Shown: positions 1-6,235 of the stretch, piece after piece
How the letters are laid out: each line of letters begins with the position of its first letter
How positions within the stretch are numbered: the first letter of the stretch is position 1
Origin: Chlamydiota bacterium
Lineage (GTDB): Bacteria > Chlamydiota > Chlamydiia > Chlamydiales > SM23-39
NCBI GenBank assembly: GCA_021772165.1
Contig: JAJFMM010000044.1
Span: 1 to 11,360, forward strand
Length of the DNA stretch: 11,360 nt
Reading direction: 5' to 3'
Position numbers and translations under genes: made by a program
Notes under the pieces: generated by a model
Told to the model about the DNA's origin: nothing
The model's database searches: none
The model's input: the letters and a program-made list of their open reading frames with translations, nothing else

Positions 1-262
1 CTTGGTATTGCGCACTCGCAATCCAGAACGTCGTGCAAAAACGTTTCGTGTCCCCGGAAATATGTTTGGCCTTTGGACAGTCGTCCTGCTCGGTCTCTTC
101 GCTTGCTGTGCGACAGTCACCGTGAGCTTCCTGCCACCTGACAATGTCGATATAGGCTCGCCCGCACGCTATACCACCATGATCGCTATTGGTACGATCG
201 CCGCCCTCCTCCCTCTTCTCTTTTTCTTCTGGTACAAGAAGAAAAATAGATCCTCCCGTTAA
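1..262 (+). CDS. Amino-acid permease, APC superfamily, C-terminal fragment
   Basis: This is the 3' end of a gene that starts before the window; the frame is open from base 2 and ends at TAA 260-262. The visible 86 residues begin with a short basic loop (TRNPERRAKTFRVPGN) of the kind that precedes the last two helices in APC-family amino-acid transporters and antiporters (family knowledge). Two hydrophobic segments follow, at about residues 21-43 and 59-78 of the fragment, and a lysine-rich cytoplasmic tail (WYKKKNRSSR). The product is therefore an inner-membrane amino-acid transporter. Its substrate cannot be told from the fragment; a glutamate/GABA-type antiporter is one possibility. The TTG at base 2 is not taken as a start because the family needs about ten more helices upstream. 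An AT-rich hairpin at 289-306 may end the transcript. Confidence 0.75.
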   Translation, partial: LVLRTRNPERRAKTFRVPGNMFGLWTVVLLGLFACCATVTVSFLPPDNVDIGSPARYTTMIAIGTIAALLPLLFFFWYKKKNRSSR

Positions 263-288
263 ATTCAGGGTTGTTGTGTTGCTAAAAC

Positions 289-306
289 AAAAGATTATTA
301 TCTTTT
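289..306 (+). terminator. AT-rich hairpin after the permease gene
   Basis: A perfect 7-bp stem (AAAAGAT / ATCTTTT) with a 4-nt loop lies 27 nt after the permease stop. The right arm ends in TTTT. The stem is weak because it has only one G-C pair, so it is at best a poor intrinsic terminator. The stretch 263-517 otherwise holds no gene I can support. Confidence 0.3.
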
Positions 307-365
307 ACATTTGCACATCTGTACTGGGTAGTTGCATTTATAACAATAATTTGGACCTCTTTCAG

Positions 366-383
366 TCACTAGTGATATCACTA
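366..383. repeat. Overlapping palindromes TCACTAGTGA / TAGTGATATCACTA
   Basis: Bases 366-375 are a perfect 10-bp palindrome and bases 370-383 a perfect 14-bp palindrome. They overlap so that TCACTA occurs as a direct repeat (366-371 and 378-383) with TAGTGA between. This is the form of a multi-half-site operator. No promoter or gene start follows closely, so the role is unknown. Confidence 0.4.
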
Positions 384-517
384 AAGGTGCAATCAAAGAT
401 CCGCAAAATATAATCCCACATGTCATCAAGGTTTTCATAAATATCCTCATATAATTGTATGTTGTATGACCAGCTACAGATGAAGCTCATCTTGCCTTAG
501 TCTAAAGTCTGCCGTTG

Positions 518-631
518 ATGGCAGGCTGGATAGAGCTGACAAGAAAGACAAACCGCAAATCTGTAACTGCAAAAATTTTAATCGACGACAGTCTCTTTTG
601 TCCAAACCAAAAACCACAAAATCTGAGATAA
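518..631 (+). pseudogene. Possible N-terminal piece of the 598-900 gene, in another frame
   Basis: An ATG at 518 opens a 37-codon frame (MAGWIELTRKTNRKS... ILIDDSLFCPNQK...) that ends at TAA 629-631. It overlaps the start of the next open frame, which lies one base earlier in phase and has no ATG or ribosome site at its own beginning. If one A is missing from the A-run near 606-612, the two would join as ...CPNQK-TTKSEIKSLKE..., giving one protein of about 127 residues. This is a reading of the sequence, without a homolog to confirm it. No clear Shine-Dalgarno sequence precedes the ATG. Confidence 0.3.
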
Positions 632-900
632 AATCTCTCAAGGAAATACTTGAATTAATGCAGATAATAAAAAAAGAAACAAAAAAGGATCTGCCTTTGC
701 CTTTTCTAAGTATTTTTGGTCGTAAATCTGTTTTTAGTAAGTCCAATGAACAAAACTGTTATGATTGGGCGAGGGGAAAGCTTGAAATATTAGATATATA
801 TTTTCCTGAATTTTGCTTGGACAAGATAGTCACAATTACTAAAAGGCATTTATCCTCTGGGGAGTCAGGACGAGAAGATGAGCCTTCAAATTTGATATAA
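598..900 (+). CDS. Small hypothetical protein, possibly frameshifted
   Basis: I do not recognise this 100-residue product. It has a lysine-rich first half predicted to be helical (SEIKSLKEILELMQIIKK) and a tryptophan/cysteine-containing centre (NCYDWARGKLEILDIYFPE) that looks like a folded core. There is no membrane segment or known motif. The start is uncertain: the frame is open from 484, the first start-like codon used here is TTG 598 with no ribosome site, and the first ATG is 658, with AGGA about 13 nt upstream. The frame may be the 3' part of a longer gene beginning at ATG 518 and broken by a one-base loss. The segment is AT-rich compared with aroC and lies in an AT-rich stretch between the permease and the 285-aa gene, so decay or foreign origin is possible. 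A complementary open frame on the other strand is treated as a shadow. Confidence 0.4.
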   Translation: MSKPKTTKSEIKSLKEILELMQIIKKETKKDLPLPFLSIFGRKSVFSKSNEQNCYDWARGKLEILDIYFPEFCLDKIVTITKRHLSSGESGREDEPSNLI

Positions 901-1060
901 TGTATTATTGGAGTGTATTATATGAAATGTTCCGTAATTGTTCTTTTATAAGTGTTGTGTCCGTGATATACTAAGTGTCGTTGGTGATACTTTGCTGGAG
1001 AACGTAGTTTTCTGGCAATTATTTTCGCTTAAATATTTTATTCTATAACCGCAGGTAGTT

Positions 1061-1918
1061 ATGTCTCTTTCAATTAATCCTTATGCCATAAGTGATGAGA
1101 GAATGCAGGAAATTCAAGAAGAATTGAATCAGAATTGGAAATCAGAAATGGATGACCCATTTGGAGGAAAATACGACCAGGAAGAGAAGGCGAAATTAGA
1201 GAAGGGAGAGCTGAATCGACAGCATATTGAAAAAGTTAGAACACGACAAAGAATTGAGATTAGAGATCATATGGAGTCTCGAATGCAGGATTCGGGATCC
1301 GTTTTCTCTAATATTTTTACTTTCTCCGATTTTCTTCCCCTCATAAGGGAGTCTAAGGCAGAACTTTCTTTTTGGGGGAAACGGTGTGTAAGCGTACAAG
1401 GAGAACTTCTGCCCATCAATGCATTAGCTACACATATGATGAAATTATTTTTACTCTCTTACTGTTCTTATGAAGGACAGGACGTAAAAATCCTGAGCGA
1501 TTTTCTGGATAACAATCAGATTCGCATAGGGAAAAAAATCGTAGAACACATCAACAAAATATATTCTGATAGTGATTCTGATCCTAAGTTAACTTCCAGG
1601 AAATACTATTTAATTCATTTAGTGGGCAGCGTGTTTATCAGGTGTGTGGATTGGGTGAAAAAAACTTTTAAACATTGGAATCATATAGAGATTCTTGCTT
1701 CAACTACTCTAAGTGAAATATTTTCTATTCGATGCTCTAGATGCATGGATATTCGAGAAAGATGGCTAGGCGTGAACAAGGTTTTTGCAGATGATTCCAT
1801 TGGTAATCTGTCAGATGGTCTAAGTGATTGTAGTTTGGCATTCCTTCCATGGCATTTACGTATGGATTTAATGGATGTAAAAAGTGATAGAATGGATCCT
1901 CGATTACGGATGCTTTAA
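1061..1918 (+). CDS. Hypothetical protein, 285 aa
   Basis: No family is recognised. The ATG at 1061 follows a weak ribosome site (AGG at 1053-1055). Residues 8-75 are highly charged and glutamate/lysine/arginine-rich, probably long helices or a coiled coil. The middle (about 85-215) is mixed, with short hydrophobic stretches (MMKLFLLSY, LIHLVGSVFI) that are too short or interrupted for clear membrane helices. A CxxC-type cysteine pair lies in RCSRCMD, and the end is aspartate- and methionine-rich (LRMDLMDVKSDRMDPR). There is no signal peptide. The gene is AT-rich (bases 1081-1140 have 20 G/C of 60, against 35 of 60 for aroC bases 2401-2460). It is alone on its strand, convergent with aroC, and could be acquired DNA or a lineage-specific gene. 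A secreted effector is possible but nothing seen proves it. Confidence 0.6.
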   Translation: MSLSINPYAISDERMQEIQEELNQNWKSEMDDPFGGKYDQEEKAKLEKGELNRQHIEKVRTRQRIEIRDHMESRMQDSGSVFSNIFTFSDFLPLIRESKAELSFWGKRCVSVQGELLPINALATHMMKLFLLSYCSYEGQDVKILSDFLDNNQIRIGKKIVEHINKIYSDSDSDPKLTSRKYYLIHLVGSVFIRCVDWVKKTFKHWNHIEILASTTLSEIFSIRCSRCMDIRERWLGVNKVFADDSIGNLSDGLSDCSLAFLPWHLRMDLMDVKSDRMDPRLRML

Positions 1919-1935
1919 TAATTACATGCAGAATT

Positions 1936-1998
1936 GAAATCGCTGCAATAAATTTAACTAAATTTATGCTAAAATCAATCTCCGTGCGATTTCTTTTT
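1936..1998 (+). terminator. Nested inverted repeats followed by T5 (convergent terminator region)
   Basis: GAAATCG (1936-1942) pairs perfectly with CGATTTC (1987-1993), followed by TTTTT (1994-1998). Inside lies an 8-bp perfect hairpin ATAAATTT-AACT-AAATTTAT (1948-1967). The structure sits between the convergent ends of the 285-aa gene and aroC. It would suit a terminator for the former, though the long interior makes it unorthodox. Confidence 0.4.
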
Positions 1999-2011
1999 CC
2001 AAAAGAATACT

Positions 2012-3109
2012 TTAGAGACGAGAGAGACGATTCATTAGAAGTGCATCTGCCAGCACAATCGCTAGCATCGCTTCGACAATCGGTACTGCCCGGATCGCCA
2101 CGCAAGGATCGTGGCGCGATCCCGGAGGCAGACGGAAGGTAGCTTTCTTACCCTTCGTTGACACGGTCTTCTGTGGCTTCATAATGCTTGATGTTGGTTT
2201 GAATGCGACGCGGAAGAGTAGCGGCGCACCTGTCGAGATCCCACCCAGCGTACCTCCAGCAAAATTGGTCGCACTGCGCACCTCTCCTTTGCCGGTCACC
2301 TCAAAGCTATCGTTGTGCTCCGATCCTTTCATCTGTGCGGCTGCAAAGCCCGATCCAATCTCAAAGCCTTTGGTGGCAGGTAGTGAAAGCATCGCGTAGG
2401 CGAGGTTGGCCTCGAGTTTCTGATAGACGGGATCTCCTAATCCAGGAGGAAGGCCGCAGGCAACGCCTTGTAAGATGCCGCCGAGGGAATCTCCCTCATC
2501 TTTCGCTGCGCTAATCGCTTCCATCATCTTCTTCGCTGCTTTCGTATCGGGACAGAATACCGGATTCGCATAGGTCTTTTTTCTCAGCGTCGGCAGACTC
2601 TTTAGGTTGGGTAGAGAGCTCGCAATTCCGCCGATCTCTGAGACAAAGGCACAGGTCTGAATTCCATAATGCTTGAGCAGCTCTTTAGCAATAGCACCTG
2701 CTGCAACGCGCACGGCGGTTTCGCGCGCTGACGCTCTACCTCCGCCTCGATAGTCAAAGGTGCCATATTTCTGCAGGTAGGTGTAGTTGGCATGGCCCGG
2801 GCGCAGTAGATTCTTAATCGGCTCGTACTTGGAAGAGTCGGCGTCATGATTCTCGATGAGTAGAGCGATCGGTGCGCCGGTCGTCTTGCCTTCAAAAACG
2901 CCGGAGAGGATCTCTGCCTGATCTTTTTCTGCGCGGGGGGACGTGTAGGGAGTTTTTCCAGGCTGGCGGAGCGATAGCTCTGCATTGATCTTATCAGCTG
3001 TAATAGCCAGACCTGCCGGACAGCCGTCGATCACGACGCCGATCGCCGGTCCATGCGATTCCCCGAAGGTGGTAATCCGAAAAAGTGAACCAAATGAGTT
3101 GCTAGGCAT
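2012..3109 (-). CDS. aroC: Chorismate synthase
   Basis: AroC converts 5-enolpyruvylshikimate 3-phosphate to chorismate in the cytoplasm, using reduced FMN; this is the last step of the shikimate pathway. The 365-residue product has the usual family length and all three signature regions: GESHG at 16-20 within the first block, RPGHANYTY... DYRGGGRASARET at 103-131, and RHDPCVAIRAVPIVEAM at 332-348. The catalytic-site His of GESHG and the arginines of the RGGGR loop are present. The ATG at 3109 places the conserved SFGSLFRITTFGESHG block at the correct distance from the N-terminus; no strong ribosome site is visible. aroK lies upstream on the same strand, but a divergent gene of the opposite strand now separates them, so aroC may need its own promoter. 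A TTGACA-like hexamer (complement of 3130-3135) lies just upstream, without a convincing -10. Confidence 0.97.
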   Translation of the reverse strand: MPSNSFGSLFRITTFGESHGPAIGVVIDGCPAGLAITADKINAELSLRQPGKTPYTSPRAEKDQAEILSGVFEGKTTGAPIALLIENHDADSSKYEPIKNLLRPGHANYTYLQKYGTFDYRGGGRASARETAVRVAAGAIAKELLKHYGIQTCAFVSEIGGIASSLPNLKSLPTLRKKTYANPVFCPDTKAAKKMMEAISAAKDEGDSLGGILQGVACGLPPGLGDPVYQKLEANLAYAMLSLPATKGFEIGSGFAAAQMKGSEHNDSFEVTGKGEVRSATNFAGGTLGGISTGAPLLFRVAFKPTSSIMKPQKTVSTKGKKATFRLPPGSRHDPCVAIRAVPIVEAMLAIVLADALLMNRLSRL

Positions 3110-3134
3110 ACAATCAGAATAAACAACTCTGTCA

Positions 3135-3151
3135 AATGGAGAAAGTCTATT
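3135..3151 (+). repeat. 17-bp direct repeat, left copy
   Basis: The sequence aatggagaaagtctatt is identical to 3729-3745. The two copies flank the gene at 3214-3714. This copy lies just upstream of aroC; the other contains the aroK stop codon. Such an arrangement suggests a duplicated target site or recombination at short homology. Confidence 0.85.
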
Positions 3152-3202
3152 TTTCCATATGTACTTTTAATCGATTGAAAATTATCCTCTCTCTCTTTTT
3201 TC

Positions 3203-3207
3203 GGAGG
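3203..3207 (+). promoter_or_regulatory. Ribosome binding site GGAGG
   Basis: A consensus GGAGG lies 6 nt before the ATG at 3214. It decides the start of the 166-aa protein against an upstream in-frame ATG at 3136, which has no ribosome site and lies in the direct repeat. Confidence 0.8.
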
Positions 3208-3213
3208 CCAAAG

Positions 3214-3714
3214 ATGACTTTACAACTTACTTCACTCCCAGGTGCCAGAATAACGGAATTGGACAATCCTCTGGAAATAAAACAAAGGTGGTTACGCAGT
3301 GAATGGCAACCGGAATGTCACTTTTCGAGAAGAATTAGACGTTACTTTCTTGAGAAAGAAGAGCTGGACCCTTGTAAGCCATATCCGGACATTCAAAAAA
3401 TTGAGGATATCTTTCATTTGGTAAGAGGAAGATGGAGTCTTTGGCAAACGCCGAGAGAAACAGCAGAATGGAAAAAAGTTGAAGTTGATTTACCCTTAAC
3501 GTGGGCTAGGGAAAATGTAGAGATTTTGTATCCCAGTGAAGACAAATTTGAGGTTTCTGAGTTAGATGGTATTGTTTTATGGGATGAAGGGCCTCCTAAA
3601 GAGGGTAAAAAATGGCAGCTTTATGAAGGGAATCATCGATTTTCTACATGGTTAGCAGAAGGAGCCCCCTCAAGTTTACCCGCGGTGATTTTTATAGGTA
3701 ACCCCAAGCTATAA
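3214..3714 (+). CDS. Hypothetical protein with a ParB/sulfiredoxin-like C-terminal motif, 166 aa
   Basis: No exact family is recognised. The C-terminal third reads WQLYEGNHRFSTWLAEGA then LPAVIFIG (residues 134-162). This resembles the core of the ParB/sulfiredoxin-like fold, where a G-x-x-R motif (often DGxHR or EGNHR) is followed by a helix and a 'Pvi' strand (family knowledge). The earlier part is rich in tryptophan and arginine (QRWLRSEW, RGRWSLWQ) with no membrane segment. The start is ATG 3214 because of its strong ribosome site; the longer frame from 3136 would add 26 residues of poor quality. The gene lies opposite to aroK and aroC, is AT-richer than either (bases 3541-3600 have 23 G/C of 60), and is enclosed by a 17-bp direct repeat, so it looks inserted. 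Function is unknown; a nuclease, kinase-like or effector role is all possible for such folds. Confidence 0.65.
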   Translation: MTLQLTSLPGARITELDNPLEIKQRWLRSEWQPECHFSRRIRRYFLEKEELDPCKPYPDIQKIEDIFHLVRGRWSLWQTPRETAEWKKVEVDLPLTWARENVEILYPSEDKFEVSELDGIVLWDEGPPKEGKKWQLYEGNHRFSTWLAEGAPSSLPAVIFIGNPKL

Positions 3715-3728
3715 TATTGCATTTGTTC

Positions 3729-3745
3729 AATGGAGAAAGTCTATT
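3729..3745 (+). repeat. 17-bp direct repeat, right copy, overlapping the aroK stop
   Basis: This is identical to 3135-3151. It includes the complement of the aroK stop codon (3741-3743). Bases 3732-3749 also form a 6-bp hairpin, GGAGAA-AGTCTA-TTCTCC. The left copy forms the same hairpin only with a G-U or mismatched pair. Confidence 0.85.
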
Positions 3746-4250
3746 CTCCGAGAATCAGAATATTACGCAGAGCTGCTAGAACTGCAGGCTCGTCGAAGAT
3801 CTCTACATCGATGCGGGTCGCCGGAATCGATTCGTAGATCGGCAGCCTGTTCTGGTACATCTCTTGGAAGTCTTCTTCATCATCGAGAAAAGAGGGTAGT
3901 CCGTTCAGAAGCATTCTTCGACGCAGCAGAGGAGCATCCGCCTTGAGATAGACAAGCTCACCTAAGTCTTGCAGGATCTCTACATTTTCAGGGTCGAGGA
4001 CGGCTCCACCACCGAGTGCGATGATTGTATCGGACAGAGAGGTGAGCTGCTCGATCGCTTGTTTCTCTAATGCGCGGAAGGCATCTTCACCGAGTTTCTG
4101 ATGCAGTTCTCGGACGGAGAGATCCTCTTCTGTATAAAGCTGCCGGAGCAGATCGTCCGTGTCAACAAACGGGCGCTGCATCTTCTCTGCGATCTTTTTT
4201 CCGAAATAGGTCTTGCCGCAGCCTTTAAAGCCAAAGAGGATTAGGTTCAT
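3741..4250 (-). CDS. aroK: Shikimate kinase
   Basis: AroK phosphorylates shikimate at the 3-hydroxyl with ATP, in the cytoplasm, two steps before AroC. The 169-residue length is normal for the family. Visible motifs are the P-loop GFKGCGKT at 7-14, the Mg/shikimate-binding DTDD at 30-33, the FR pair at 58-59 (substrate arginine), the GGG loop at 80-82, an arginine-rich lid segment (LLRRRMLLNGLPSF) and QNRLPIYE near residue 133. Chlamydial genomes usually call this gene aroL; the two names mark the same reaction. The start is ATG 4250, directly before the first beta strand of the nucleotide fold, so no longer start is plausible. It lies 43 nt after the RING-like gene on the same strand and may be read from the same transcript. 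The stop codon falls in the 17-bp repeat that separates it from aroC. Confidence 0.96.
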   Translation of the reverse strand: MNLILFGFKGCGKTYFGKKIAEKMQRPFVDTDDLLRQLYTEEDLSVRELHQKLGEDAFRALEKQAIEQLTSLSDTIIALGGGAVLDPENVEILQDLGELVYLKADAPLLRRRMLLNGLPSFLDDEEDFQEMYQNRLPIYESIPATRIDVEIFDEPAVLAALRNILILGE

Positions 4251-4293
4251 ATGTAATTTTGAGTGTAGCGGGGGGAGCGGGAGTTGTCCAGAC

Positions 4294-4617
4294 TTAGAGC
4301 AGCCAGCCCTGAATATAGAGGGTGGGATCTTCGGGATCTAGAATCCGATAGTTGGGAAAGAGCTCGCTCACGCGCTCATCCATTCCCGGCATTCTTGGAG
4401 TTAAAAAACGTCCGCATCCGGCAAAGGGGCAGTTCCTAAGTCTCAAAGGCTGCTCGAGGATCGATTTTGCACAAGAGAGGCAGGCGCGATGATTCCATTG
4501 TCCAGCTAGGTGCAGGATCACCGGGATCGCTACGCCGTCTACAGTAGTATCTAGCTCGGAAAACTCTTTTAAGCAGAGAGCGCAGGATTCATTCGATTTT
4601 GGGGCTGCTTCGATCAT
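4294..4617 (-). CDS. Small RING-like zinc-finger protein, 107 aa
   Basis: The product has eight well-placed candidate zinc ligands: C12, C15, H36, H43, C46, C49, C63 and C68, in the order CALC... H... NHRACLSC... NCPFAGC. This is close to RING or RING-H2 fingers, where CxxC, an HxxC core and a final Cys-Pro pair bind two zincs (family knowledge), but the spacing is not canonical. In eukaryotes and in some secreted bacterial effectors such domains act as E3 ubiquitin ligases; that role here is inference. The chosen start is ATG 4617, only 4 nt after the stop of the 534-aa gene, which suggests translational coupling. A longer frame from TTG 4707 would overlap that gene by 86 nt and has no ribosome site. 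The C-terminal 35 residues are acidic and proline-rich, without a recognised motif. An unrelated zinc-ribbon protein is the alternative. Confidence 0.65.
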   Translation of the reverse strand: MIEAAPKSNESCALCLKEFSELDTTVDGVAIPVILHLAGQWNHRACLSCAKSILEQPLRLRNCPFAGCGRFLTPRMPGMDERVSELFPNYRILDPEDPTLYIQGWLL

Positions 4618-4621
4618 AAAT

Positions 4622-6226
4622 TTAACTGAGGATGCAGCAGGAGTCTTTAGCTCCCCAAGCTTTTGTTTGCTCAAGCTGTTTGAGTAACTCGGGAGAGGCC
4701 GTTTCAAGTAAGTACGCTTTGAGCTCTTCTAGCTGATCGAGTTTGATCGCAAGAGATAGAAGTTGTTCAAACCGGTTAAGTGGTTGAGCGCGATGACACA
4801 AATCAGCAGCGGCTTCATTTAAAAGATCAGCACTCTTCTCTTGAGAAAATGAACAGATCCTTTTAGCAGCAGGGAGGTTCTCCTCTTCGAGAGCAGCTAG
4901 CAGGACTTTTAAAAGCGTAGCTGTTTCGAAGCGGATCTCATTTTGTTTTGCAAAAGGTAGGAATCGATCGAACAGTTTGGGAGTGAAAGATGTGAAGTCG
5001 ACCACTTCTGATGATAGCTCGATTTCCCCTTCTATAACTAGATGAAGAAGCGGGGAGAGTAGATCCGCATGAGCGTCATCCCTACCGATCCAACTGAGCA
5101 CTATGCTCGTTGCTAAAGATGCAGAAAAATTTTCGTCAAAGTGGAGAAGCGTCTTGCAGATCTCTGGACGCTCAAGGGAGTTGAAGATTGCGTTGAGCCT
5201 ATACTCGTGCATCTTAAGCCCCTCGTACCGTTCAGAATGCACTTTGGCATAGGACAAGAAAAATTTCGTAACATCCGGATGTTGCGTTAGAGTCGTTGGA
5301 TGATAAAGAATCTCCGCATTCAAGAGCTCGAGGCTCTTGGCATGCTCCAGGAGTTTTTCTAATCCATCTAGAGAAAAAGTGCGGTTTTTATACTCGGTGG
5401 CGAGTCGTTTGACTGTAGACGCTAAGAGGCTCTGGGCTCGATCTCCGGCAGAAGCGAGGAGTAGAGAACAAGCTTCTATATCGCACAATTGAGTCGCCCC
5501 TACCAGAGGGGCAATCAAAAAGTCGATCGCATTATCATACCTCCGAACAAAGGAAGCGAGCTCTCTCTCGAAGGGCGCACGATTCTCTAGCGCTGCATAA
5601 GAGGATTTAGCCCGTGTTAATAATGTATGAAACTGTTGCATCTGCTCTTCATTGTCGCTCTGATAGTGCTCTCCTAAATAGTCAATGGCTAACCAGATTC
5701 TTGTAGGAAGCGTATTTAAAGGAAAATTGTAGGGAAACTCTAATGAGAGCTTAGACTTTCCAATCTCTAGTAGTAGCAAAAATATTCCTTCGTTCTCTTC
5801 TGAAGAGAAAAGAGTCTGACCGGAATAGCTTCGCTGCGCTTCGAATAGAGGTAGTAACACCTTAAACTGTTTCAGTTGTTCGTCGTTGTTGGCCTGATAG
5901 TTTTTTCCCAGCCAGCCCATTGCTTTCTGGATTCCTAGAGGGCGCATGTTCTCAAAAAGTCTATGAAGAGATTCAGGTGGGAGTTGGGGCTGCCCAGTCT
6001 TTAGCATATCCATAACGGTCCCGTCGACCTCTTCAGGCGTAAGAAGTATAGGAGAAACCTCGTGGTTCACCATCCCTGGTAGTTGTTCCGGGGGCTGAAA
6101 ATTTCTGAAAATAGCAGAGCGCCGTGTCAGAGCTCTCACTCTGTCGTCTGTAGTCGCCTCTGGCGAGGCGGGCTCCTCAATAATCATAGAGAGGCGTTTA
6201 GTAACATTAGGAATAGCAGGAATCAT
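4622..6226 (-). CDS. Helical-repeat protein with C-terminal CaaX box, 534 aa (putative effector)
   Basis: The protein is leucine-rich and apparently all helical, with no membrane segment or signal peptide. Two copies of a repeat carry LGKNYQANNDEQLKQF (106-121) and LGEHYQSDNEEQMQQF (184-199). A second module begins at TSFTPKLFDRFLPFA (412-426). The last residues are TKAW, five residues, then CCILS. The final four, CILS, fit a CaaX prenylation box almost identical to that of H-Ras (CVLS), with a second Cys before it. The 405-aa neighbour has the same modules and the same kind of end, while the 464-aa paralog shares the repeats and the middle region (residues about 262-370 here). ATG 6226 lies 9 nt after the upstream stop. 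A secreted, host-prenylated effector is the favoured inference; the known precedent is Legionella AnkB. The helical repeats probably make a protein-binding surface. Confidence 0.75.
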   Translation of the reverse strand: MIPAIPNVTKRLSMIIEEPASPEATTDDRVRALTRRSAIFRNFQPPEQLPGMVNHEVSPILLTPEEVDGTVMDMLKTGQPQLPPESLHRLFENMRPLGIQKAMGWLGKNYQANNDEQLKQFKVLLPLFEAQRSYSGQTLFSSEENEGIFLLLLEIGKSKLSLEFPYNFPLNTLPTRIWLAIDYLGEHYQSDNEEQMQQFHTLLTRAKSSYAALENRAPFERELASFVRRYDNAIDFLIAPLVGATQLCDIEACSLLLASAGDRAQSLLASTVKRLATEYKNRTFSLDGLEKLLEHAKSLELLNAEILYHPTTLTQHPDVTKFFLSYAKVHSERYEGLKMHEYRLNAIFNSLERPEICKTLLHFDENFSASLATSIVLSWIGRDDAHADLLSPLLHLVIEGEIELSSEVVDFTSFTPKLFDRFLPFAKQNEIRFETATLLKVLLAALEEENLPAAKRICSFSQEKSADLLNEAAADLCHRAQPLNRFEQLLSLAIKLDQLEELKAYLLETASPELLKQLEQTKAWGAKDSCCILS

Positions 6227-6235
6227 GGGTATACT

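Noticed and set aside
474..746. 90-aa open frame on the minus strand
   Set aside because: It is the complement of the small plus-strand gene, has no ribosome site or recognisable motif, and reads as a low-quality composition.
1737..2105. 122-aa minus-strand frame spanning the end of the 285-aa gene and aroC
   Set aside because: It overlaps the C-terminal coding region of aroC in another frame and crosses the convergent junction; it is a shadow frame.
2602..2985. 127-aa minus-strand frame inside aroC
   Set aside because: It lies wholly within the strongly conserved aroC frame; its arginine/serine/proline-rich composition is typical of a shadow.
3136..3213. Upstream start that would add 26 residues to the inserted protein
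   Set aside because: It begins inside the direct repeat and has no ribosome site, while ATG 3214 has a consensus GGAGG.
4618..4707. N-terminal extension of the RING-like protein from TTG 4707
   Set aside because: It overlaps the C-terminal codons of the 534-aa gene, including the CaaX box, and has no ribosome site.
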